Source of the DNA: Actinobacteria bacterium UBA5182
Lineage (GTDB): Bacteria > Actinomycetota > UBA4738
Reading direction: 5' to 3'
NCBI GenBank assembly: GCA_002413185.1
Contig: DHWM01000080.1
Location: forward strand, 1-5,399
Length of the DNA stretch: 5,399 nucleotides
Part shown: in pieces, positions 1-4,977 of the stretch
Layout: each line of letters starts with the position of its first letter
Position numbering within the stretch: the first letter of the stretch is position 1
Program-made: the position numbers and the translations under genes
The notes under the pieces: model-generated
Told to the model about the DNA's origin: nothing
What the model saw: only the letters and a program-made list of their open reading frames with translations
The model's database searches: none

Positions 1-305
1 CGCTCGTACTGGGCGCGCTTCTTGGAGAGGATCAGGCGACCCTCCTTGTCCTCCTTCTGAAGGACAAGCGCCTCGATGTGGTCGCCCACCTTGACCACCT
101 CGGACGGGTCGACGTCCTGGCGGATCGAAAGCTCCTTGGAGGGGATGACGCCTTCGGACTTGTAGCCGATATCGAGAAGGACCTCGTCCCGGTCGACCTT
201 GACCACCTCGCCCTCGACCAGGTCGCCGTCCTTGAAGTCCTTAAGGCTTTCCTCGATGGCCTGGATGAGCTCCTCGGGCGTCAGATCGTCCTGAGCTTGC
301 GCCAC
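1..305 (-). CDS. rpsA: 30S ribosomal protein S1, N-terminal part (runs off the left edge)
   Basis: S1 is the large multi-repeat RNA-binding protein of the small ribosomal subunit that helps bring mRNA to the ribosome. Only the first 101 residues are in the window. After a short acidic helix-like stretch (residues 8-25) comes the first S1 (OB-fold) repeat, about residues 26-97. It shows DGDLVEGEVVKVDRDEVLLD (26-45), then IGYKSEGVIPSKELS and KEDKEGRLILSKKRAQYE, wording very typical of actinobacterial RpsA. The GTG at 305-303 is the only possible start, because an in-frame TAG lies 27 bases upstream with no other start codon between. GAAGGA sits just ahead of it, a good Shine-Dalgarno core but at unusually short spacing. 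The gene follows polA on the same strand, as in Mycobacterium, but has its own likely promoter in the gap. Family assignment is firm; repeat number and C-terminus cannot be seen. Confidence 0.95.
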   Translation of the reverse strand, partial: MAQAQDDLTPEELIQAIEESLKDFKDGDLVEGEVVKVDRDEVLLDIGYKSEGVIPSKELSIRQDVDPSEVVKVGDHIEALVLQKEDKEGRLILSKKRAQYE

Positions 306-428
306 CGGTCCTTCAGTTCCCGTTTCGATCCGCTACCACTCCCTTCGCCGGCCGGTTCTCTCCCACGGCCAATCGCCGCTCCAAGGGCAAAGGAGGGTTC
401 GGGCTGTGGAGAATGGAACCGCCGGGCG
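306..428 (-). promoter_or_regulatory. Predicted rpsA 5' leader
   Basis: This is the untranslated stretch between the predicted rpsA transcription start and its GTG. It has no coding frame in keeping with the neighbours. It contains one small inverted repeat on the minus strand (GGCCG at 370-366, CGGCC at 354-350, 11-base loop with a GGGAGAG run). The region is too short and weakly structured to claim a riboswitch. S1 autoregulates its own translation in enterobacteria, but nothing here shows that mechanism. Confidence 0.35.
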
Positions 429-434
429 CCGGTC

Positions 435-464
435 AGTGTAGTGGCGGCGCAGTCAGCCCGTCAA
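435..464 (-). promoter_or_regulatory. Sigma-A-like promoter for rpsA
   Basis: On the minus strand TTGACG (464-459, five of six matches to the -35 consensus) is followed after 18 bases by TACACT (440-435, a TANNNT -10 box). It starts 14 bases past the polA stop codon and points at rpsA. The predicted transcript would begin near 428 and give a leader of about 120 nt. This would let rpsA be transcribed independently of polA, as expected for a highly expressed ribosomal gene. The match is by eye; no transcript data are available. Confidence 0.6.
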
Positions 465-477
465 TGGAGCGAGCGCC

Positions 478-3150
478 TCAGTGCCCAGCCGGGGCCGCCT
501 CGGCCCAGTTCTTCCCCCAGCCGATGTCGACCTTCAGCGGCACCGTCAGCTCGCACGCCGACTCCATGGCCGCGCGGACCAGGTCGGAAGCAGCGGGCCG
601 ATCACGATCGGCGACGTCGAACACCAGCTCGTCGTGCACGGTCAGGACCATGACGCAGTCCAGGGGCGAGCCGTCCAGCGCGCCGTCGACCTTGATCATG
701 GCGAGCTTGAGGATGTCCGCGGCACTCCCCTGGATCGGGGCGTTCAGCGCCATGCGCCGACCCATGTCCCGGACCCTGGGGTTGGAGGACGCCAGCTCAG
801 GGAGGTAGCGCCGCCGCCCGAGCATGGTCGAGGTGAACCCTTCCACCGTCGCCTGGCCAACTTGATGGTCCAGGAAGTCACGGATCTTCGGAAATCCCGC
901 GAAGTACGCGTCGATGAACTCCTGGGCCTCGTCGGTGGCGATGCCCATCCGGCTGGCCAGCCCGTACGCGTTCATCCCGTAGGCCAGGCCGTAGTTCACG
1001 ACCTTGGCGCGCCGGCGCAGCTCCGGATCGACCTGGTCGAGCGGCAGCCCGAACACCTTCGCCGCCGTGGCGGCGTGGATGTCGGTCTGCATGGCGAACG
1101 CTTCGTGGAGGGCCTCGTCGCCGGACAGATGCGCCAGCACCCGAAGCTCGATCTGCGAGTAGTCGGCCACCAGCAGCTCCCGGTCAGCCGCTCCGGGCAC
1201 GAAGGCGAGCCGGATCTGCCGGCCCAGCTCCCCCCGGGTGGGGATGTTCTGGAGGTTGGGGTTGGTGCTGGAGAGGCGACCGGTCGACGCGCCGACCTGA
1301 TTGTAGGTCGTGTGGATGCGGCCGTCCCGAGGGCTCACCAGCGGCGGCAGCGCGTCCAGGTAGGTGGACTTCAGCTTGGACAGCTCCCGGTAGTTCAGCA
1401 GCGCATCGACGATGGGGTGGTGGTCCCGGAGCTTCTCCAGGACGTCCGCGTCTGTGGACAGCGCGCCCTTCGACGTCTTCTTGAGCGGAGTCAGGCCGAG
1501 CTTCCCGTACAGGATGGTCCGAAGTTGGGGCGGCGACCCGATGTTGAACTGTTCGCCGGCGTGCTGATAGATCTGGTGCTCCAGCGTGGCCATGCGATCC
1601 CCCAGGGTCTCCGACATCTCCTGCAGGTAGGGGACGTCCAGGGCCACACCCGCGGCCTGCATCCGGGCCAGCACGCCGGACAGCGGCATCTCCACGTCGG
1701 CCAGCAGGGGCGCCAACCCGGCCCGGTCGATCCGCTCCTGCAGCACCGGAGCCAAAAGGCCGACCGCGGCGGCTTCGCGTGCCACCCCCGGTCCCGGATC
1801 GGCGAACAGCTGCCCAGCATCGGCTTCCTGCTCTTCGGCCGTGCCCAGGATGTCCAGCCCCAGGTACCGCCGGCACAACTCGGCGAGCGGATAGCTCGCC
1901 TCGGCCGGATCCAGGAGATATCCGGCCAGCAGGGTGTCGAACGTGACGCCGTCGGGGCTCAGCCCGGCCGCGAACAGGGCGGCCTGGAAGTCCTTCGCGT
2001 CGTGGACCCACTTGGGGGCGGTACGGTCGCCGGTCCACTGCGCCATCTGCGGCGGCAGGGCGTCCACCGCGGCGAAGACCGCCTGGCCACCCCCGGCGGA
2101 CACGGCGATTCCCTTGACGCCTTCGTCCACCAGCAGGGCGACGGCCTTCGGTCCTGGGGAATTGACCACATGGGCGACCTCCTCGGCGGTCCCGGTCCGG
2201 ACGTCCAGCGTGGCCTGCTCCACGACCGGCTTGGTCGCGGCCTCCAGGTCTTCCAGGCGCTCCAGGAGCGTCCGGAACTCGAGGGAGTTGAACAGCCGGC
2301 GCAGCGCATCGTGGTCCCACGATCCCATCACGCAGTCCTGGGGGTCGATGGCAAGCTCCAGGTCGCACTCCAGGCGGGCCAGCTCGCGGTTTCGGATGAG
2401 GTCCTGCCCGGCGGCCTCGATCCCCTCGCGGACCCTGGGCTTCAGCTCCTCGGTGTGCGCCAGGAGCTCCTCCACCGTCCCGTAATCCTGGATCAGCTTC
2501 GAGGCTGTCTTCTCCCCCACGCCCGGGACGCCGGGGATGTTGTCGGATGGATCCCCCTTGAGCGCCACGTATTCCAGGTACTTCTCCGGGGGAAGGCCGA
2601 ACCGCTCCGTCACCGCCTCGACGTCGTACCGGACGATGTCTGAGATCCCCTTTCGGTTGAACATCACGCTGATCCCCGGACGAACCAGTTGGAAGAAATC
2701 CCGGTCCGCCGTGACGATGACGGCCTCCATGCCCCGGTCGACGGCCCGGCAGGCCAGGGTGCCCAGGGCGTCGTCGGCCTCGTAGCCCTCCACCTCGACG
2801 ATGGGGATGGCCAGCGTCTCCAGGACCTCCCGGATCAGCCCGAGCTGCTGGCGGAACTCGTCCGGGGCCTCGGCCCGCCCGGCCTTGTACTCCGGGTACT
2901 GCTCGAGCCGGATGGTAGGGCGGCCCTTGTCGAACGCCACCGCCATCAGGTCGGGGCGCTCCTCCCCCAGCAGCTTGATGAGCATCGAGGTGAACCCATA
3001 GACGGCATTGGTCACCTGGCCGCTGGTGGTTGCCAGGGACATGGGCAGGGCGAAGAACGCCCGGAACGAGAGGCTGTGTCCGTCGAGGAGGAAGATTCGC
3101 TTGGGGCGCTCGCGGTCTGGTTCTGGTTCGCTGTTCGAGTCGCCGGCCAC
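478..3150 (-). CDS. polA: DNA polymerase I (5' nuclease, decayed proofreading domain, polymerase)
   Basis: Family A polymerase that fills gaps and removes primers in repair and lagging-strand synthesis. Residue numbers here count from the furthest upstream GTG (3216). The 5' nuclease (about 38-325) shows LLDGHSLSFRAFFALP (43-58), GYEADD (144-149), TADRD (169-173) and the helix-hairpin-helix GDPSDNIPGVPGVGEKTA (221-238), with its metal-binding acidic residues kept. The middle domain (about 335-500) has the 3'-5' exonuclease fold but has lost the catalytic acids. The polymerase domain (about 505-905) has motif A DYSQIELR (685-692), motif B RRRAKVVNYGLAYG (734-747) and motif C VHDELVF (860-866). 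The frame is open from GTG 3216 (912 aa), but I prefer GTG 3150 (890 aa). The nuclease fold begins only near residue 40, GTG 3216 would almost touch the divergent gene, and a TACAAT box lies 7 bases before GTG 3150. The product call is very secure; the start is not. Confidence 0.96.
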   Translation of the reverse strand: MAGDSNSEPEPDRERPKRIFLLDGHSLSFRAFFALPMSLATTSGQVTNAVYGFTSMLIKLLGEERPDLMAVAFDKGRPTIRLEQYPEYKAGRAEAPDEFRQQLGLIREVLETLAIPIVEVEGYEADDALGTLACRAVDRGMEAVIVTADRDFFQLVRPGISVMFNRKGISDIVRYDVEAVTERFGLPPEKYLEYVALKGDPSDNIPGVPGVGEKTASKLIQDYGTVEELLAHTEELKPRVREGIEAAGQDLIRNRELARLECDLELAIDPQDCVMGSWDHDALRRLFNSLEFRTLLERLEDLEAATKPVVEQATLDVRTGTAEEVAHVVNSPGPKAVALLVDEGVKGIAVSAGGGQAVFAAVDALPPQMAQWTGDRTAPKWVHDAKDFQAALFAAGLSPDGVTFDTLLAGYLLDPAEASYPLAELCRRYLGLDILGTAEEQEADAGQLFADPGPGVAREAAAVGLLAPVLQERIDRAGLAPLLADVEMPLSGVLARMQAAGVALDVPYLQEMSETLGDRMATLEHQIYQHAGEQFNIGSPPQLRTILYGKLGLTPLKKTSKGALSTDADVLEKLRDHHPIVDALLNYRELSKLKSTYLDALPPLVSPRDGRIHTTYNQVGASTGRLSSTNPNLQNIPTRGELGRQIRLAFVPGAADRELLVADYSQIELRVLAHLSGDEALHEAFAMQTDIHAATAAKVFGLPLDQVDPELRRRAKVVNYGLAYGMNAYGLASRMGIATDEAQEFIDAYFAGFPKIRDFLDHQVGQATVEGFTSTMLGRRRYLPELASSNPRVRDMGRRMALNAPIQGSAADILKLAMIKVDGALDGSPLDCVMVLTVHDELVFDVADRDRPAASDLVRAAMESACELTVPLKVDIGWGKNWAEAAPAGH

Positions 3151-3157
3151 CGAAGCG

Positions 3158-3163
3158 ATTGTA
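3158..3163 (-). promoter_or_regulatory. Candidate -10 box for a leaderless polA transcript
   Basis: TACAAT on the minus strand matches five of six bases of the sigma-A -10 consensus and fits TANNNT. Seven bases separate it from GTG 3150, so transcription would begin at or within a base of that codon. Leaderless mRNAs starting with GTG are common in actinobacteria. No convincing -35 element is visible at 16-19 bases upstream. If the longer reading frame from 3216 is used instead, this box is coding sequence. Confidence 0.4.
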
Positions 3164-3249
3164 GTCGGCCCCTCCGACACGCCGAGAGCCGCCGAAGGGA
3201 AGCGGTCATCCGCCACCCCCAGTGCCCACGGAAAATCCGAGCCCGCTGG

Positions 3250-3255
3250 TAGAGT
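3250..3255 (+). promoter_or_regulatory. Candidate -10 box for the ZIP transporter / thioesterase unit
   Basis: TAGAGT fits the TANNNT pattern and is followed by a T-run, placing a transcription start near 3262. No good -35 element is seen upstream. It lies in the gap between the preferred polA and transporter starts (3151-3299). That gap otherwise shows reduced third-position GC when read in the transporter frame, which supports it being non-coding. Confidence 0.3.
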
Positions 3256-3264
3256 TTTTTCGAG

Positions 3265-3303
3265 ATGCCCAAGGTCGCCACACCGGGGTTCCCCGCCCGA
3301 TGA
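3265..3303 (+). other. Possible 12-codon leader ORF overlapping the transporter start
   Basis: ATG at 3265 opens a short frame encoding MPKVATPGFPAR, and its TGA (3301-3303) overlaps the transporter ATG (3300-3302) as ATGA. The transporter ATG has no Shine-Dalgarno sequence, so termination-reinitiation from this little frame would explain its translation. The candidate -10 box at 3250-3255 would start the transcript about 2 bases before this ATG, making it leaderless. A 12-codon frame can arise by chance, so this is a hypothesis only. Confidence 0.25.
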
Positions 3304-4139
3304 GCCTGTGGCGGACCATCGTTCTCGGCGCCATCGCCGGTTCCACGATCTTCCTCGGACTCCCCCTGGGTCGCCTCCGCAGTCCCCGTCCCCGGCTCAA
3401 GGCCGCGCTCAACGCCGTCTCCGCCGGCATCCTGATCTTCCTGCTGTTCGACATCTTGCAGAACGCCACCCGACCGCTGGAGCAGATCGTCGAACAGACC
3501 GAAGCGGGCACCGCGGACTGGGGACGCTTCGCGGGACTGGCCGCGGTGTACGTCCTCGGACTGGGGTGCGGGCTGCTCTCGCTCCTGTACGTCGGCAAGT
3601 ACCAGCGGTCCAGGCGCTCATCGCCCCAGATCGGCCCGGGTTCGATGGCGGTGGCCGAGGCGAACGAGTTGGCGCTGCGCGAGAATGCCCTTCACCTCGG
3701 TATGTCGATCGCCGTGGGCATCGGGCTGCACAACTTCTCAGAGGGCCTGGCCATCGGGCAAGCCGCCCATCGGGGCGAGATCTCGCTGGCCGTGTTGCTG
3801 GTCGTGGGATTCGCCCTGCACAACGCCACGGAGGGCTTCGGCATCGTGGGGCCGCTTGCCGCGGGCGGTGTCCAGGCGTCGTGGCGCTATCTGATTACCG
3901 CCGGGCTGATCGCGGGGAGCCCCACCTTCGTGGGCACCATCGTCGGCCGGGCCTTCGCCAGCGAGTTCGTGTTCGTGGCGTTCCTGACGCTCGCCGCTGG
4001 CGCGATCATCTACGTCGTCAGCGAGCTGCTGTTCACGGGGCGCAGGCTGGGGGCATGGGAGATCACTGTATGGGGGGTCCTGTTCGGGTTCCTGCTTGGC
4101 CTGGGAACGGAGCTCGTGATCGTGGCGGCGAACCTGTGA
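3300..4139 (+). CDS. ZIP-family divalent metal transporter
   Basis: Predicted inner-membrane carrier that moves divalent metal (zinc, iron or manganese) into the cytoplasm; the metal cannot be told from sequence. It has 279 residues from ATG 3300, or 305 from GTG 3222. Using the longer numbering, eight hydrophobic segments lie near 31-49, 63-80, 102-124, 157-180, 187-210, 222-243, 247-271 and 281-302, the usual ZIP count. Segments 4 and 5 carry the family metal-site motifs HNFSEG (170-175) and HNATEG (200-205). The loop between segments 3 and 4 (about 125-155) is short and lacks the histidine-rich run of many ZIPs. I chose ATG 3300 because it falls just before the first membrane segment, and the 26 extra codons from GTG 3222 have markedly lower third-position GC. 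Neither start has a Shine-Dalgarno site. The stop overlaps the next gene by four bases, implying co-transcription. Confidence 0.88.
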   Translation: MSLWRTIVLGAIAGSTIFLGLPLGRLRSPRPRLKAALNAVSAGILIFLLFDILQNATRPLEQIVEQTEAGTADWGRFAGLAAVYVLGLGCGLLSLLYVGKYQRSRRSSPQIGPGSMAVAEANELALRENALHLGMSIAVGIGLHNFSEGLAIGQAAHRGEISLAVLLVVGFALHNATEGFGIVGPLAAGGVQASWRYLITAGLIAGSPTFVGTIVGRAFASEFVFVAFLTLAAGAIIYVVSELLFTGRRLGAWEITVWGVLFGFLLGLGTELVIVAANL

Positions 4140-4570
4140 GTGAGGGCGGTGGAGGCGACTCCGGGCTGCGGGTGGCCATCGACGCCATGGCCGGGACGCT
4201 GATGGAGCGGCTCGGCATGGAATACGTCGAGGTGGGGCCGGACCGGATCGTCGCCCGCATCCCGGTGGCCGGGAACACCCAACCCTACGGGCTCCTGCAC
4301 GGGGGGGCCACGGCGGCCCTGTGCGAGACCGTGGCATCGGTGGGGACGGCGCTCCTGGTGGGCCCGGAGCTCTTGACGATGGGCATCGAGCTCAACGTGA
4401 ATCACATCCGATCGGCCCGAGACGGCCACGTCACGGCCACCGGCGTCCCGCTTCACGTTGGTCGAAGCACCGCGGTGTGGGACATGCGCGTGGTCGACGA
4501 CGAGGGGCGCCTTGTCGCGGTGAGTCGCCTGACGCTGGCCATCCGCAAGCCGCAGCCCCCTCCGGGGTGA
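4136..4570 (+). CDS. Hotdog-fold acyl-CoA thioesterase, YdiI/PaaI type
   Basis: Cytoplasmic hydrolase expected to split an acyl- or aroyl-CoA thioester into the free acid and CoA. The 144-residue product matches the size of single-domain hotdog thioesterases, which act as tetramers. The core signature is QPYGLLHGGATAALCETVAS (49-68), with the likely active-site set Q49, H55, G56, E64 and S68. NVNHIRSARDGHV (87-99) follows, with H90 and R92. This spacing closely parallels E. coli YdiI, the 1,4-dihydroxy-2-naphthoyl-CoA hydrolase of menaquinone synthesis, and its paralogue EntH. Menaquinone is the usual actinobacterial quinone, so a MenI role is plausible, but substrate cannot be read from sequence and a general PaaI-type role is equally possible. 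The GTG start overlaps the ZIP stop as GTGA, suggesting translational coupling. The frame is open further upstream, but that part is out-of-frame transporter sequence. An internal ATG at 4187 is a less likely start. Confidence 0.88.
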   Translation: MSEGGGGDSGLRVAIDAMAGTLMERLGMEYVEVGPDRIVARIPVAGNTQPYGLLHGGATAALCETVASVGTALLVGPELLTMGIELNVNHIRSARDGHVTATGVPLHVGRSTAVWDMRVVDDEGRLVAVSRLTLAIRKPQPPPG

Positions 4571-4676
4571 CCCATGCTTTTGTCGGTCATTCTGCGGGGT
4601 TTGTCGGATCGTCCGAGGACACGTCTCACCTGCGCTTATCCGCCAAACTAGCTGTGCCGCAGGCACTTTCTGACGT
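4571..4676 (+). other. Intergenic stretch between thioesterase and bpa promoter
   Basis: I see no gene here. The stretch holds TTTGTCGG twice (4579-4586 and 4600-4607), exactly 21 bases apart. It also has a small inverted repeat TCGGA-TCG-TCCGA (4605-4617), a longer-range pair CCTGCG (4629-4634) with CGCAGG (4658-4663), and the weak terminator candidate listed separately. Base composition is less GC-rich than the genes on either side, which suits a regulatory region. Confidence 0.4.
4654..4669 (+). terminator. Weak candidate terminator after the thioesterase
   Basis: GTGCC (4654-4658) and GGCAC (4662-4666) form a five-pair stem with a GCA loop, followed immediately by TTT and then TTTCT-like sequence. 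The stem is short and the T-run brief, and the hairpin competes with the CCTGCG/CGCAGG pairing that uses part of the same bases. It is the only terminator-like structure between the thioesterase stop and the next promoter. Confidence 0.3.
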
Positions 4677-4706
4677 TTGACAGTGCGAGGACCCCCTTGT
4701 TAGTTT
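4677..4706 (+). promoter_or_regulatory. Sigma-A-like promoter for the bpa leader
   Basis: A perfect TTGACA (4677-4682) is followed by an 18-base spacer and TAGTTT (4701-4706), a TANNNT -10 box. Transcription would start near 4713, exactly at the foot of the first strong hairpin of the downstream region. The promoter points at the proteasome activator gene and implies an untranslated leader of about 265 nt. Confidence 0.6.
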
Positions 4707-4712
4707 TCGCCC

Positions 4713-4977
4713 CGGTCCCAAGCGGGCACCGGGACCGAAGGGAGCGCCGGGTCTCCCGGACCGGTTCGGAGACCGGAGAGACGTGAGTCTCGAAGGCCAC
4801 CGGAACGGACCCCCGAGGCCGGGCTCACCCCCAGGTCAACGGAGTCGCTTGGGACCACCCTTTGGGCGGGTCCGAGATGCCGAGTAGATAACGCTCGCGT
4901 ATGGGGAAGGCGCGAGCGGCTCCAAAGGCCTCTCGGGCCCGCTCAAACTCTTTCGGGCGGGTAATCTCTCCGGCGAC
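4713..4977 (+). promoter_or_regulatory. Long structured 5' leader (or small RNA) ahead of bpa
   Basis: This gene-free stretch is packed with inverted repeats. In order: CGGTCCC/GGGACCG (4713-4719 with 4731-4737); CCGGG/CCCGG (4747-4751 with 4755-4759); CCGGT/ACCGG (4761-4765 with 4772-4776); GAGAC/GTCTC around a GTGA tetraloop (4778-4791); CCCAGG/CTTGGG with one G-U pair (4830-4835 with 4848-4853); GGACC/GGTCC enclosing CCC-TTT-GGG (4852-4873); and a perfect eight-pair CGCTCGCG/CGCGAGCG (4892-4899 with 4911-4918). No stop-free frame through it joins the downstream gene, since an in-frame TAG lies at 4885 with no start codon after it until ATG 4978. It does not show the conserved cores I know for c-di-AMP (ydaO), cobalamin, TPP, SAM, glycine or 6C RNAs. 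It could be a regulatory leader, a separate small RNA, or simply GC-rich spacer; the clustering right after a promoter favours the first two. Confidence 0.45.
4892..4918 (+). repeat. Perfect 8-bp inverted repeat upstream of bpa
   Basis: CGCTCGCG and CGCGAGCG flank an 11-base purine-rich loop (TATGGGGAAGG). No T-run follows, so it is not a standard terminator. It lies 59 bases before the bpa ATG and could act as an RNA hairpin or as an operator in DNA. Confidence 0.5.

Noticed and set aside
421..432. CCGG-GCG-CCGG inverted repeat between polA and rpsA as a polA terminator
   Set aside because: Only four pairs, no T-run, and it lies downstream of the rpsA -10 box, around the predicted rpsA transcription start.
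481..2643. A 720-codon open frame on the plus strand opposite polA
   Set aside because: It lies antisense to unmistakable DNA polymerase I and shows no recognisable domains; long antisense frames are expected in GC-rich genes.
3125..3139. Possible LexA/SOS box (GGTTCGCTGTTCGAG) near the polA start
   Set aside because: The half-sites are in the same orientation rather than the CGAAC...GTTCG inverted arrangement of the actinobacterial SOS box.
3222..3299. GTG 3222 as the ZIP transporter start
   Set aside because: No Shine-Dalgarno, lower third-position GC than the rest of the gene, and near-collision with the polA start; ATG 3300 sits just before the first membrane segment. Not fully excluded.
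3008..4135. Upstream extension of the thioesterase frame back into the polA region
   Set aside because: The sequence is arginine/proline-rich shadow of the ZIP gene and of polA; the thioesterase homology begins only after GTG 4136.
4713..4890. c-di-AMP (ydaO) or other known riboswitch, or tRNA
   Set aside because: The conserved GGGGTGAATC-like core and other family signatures are absent, and no tRNA cloverleaf with a T-loop could be built.
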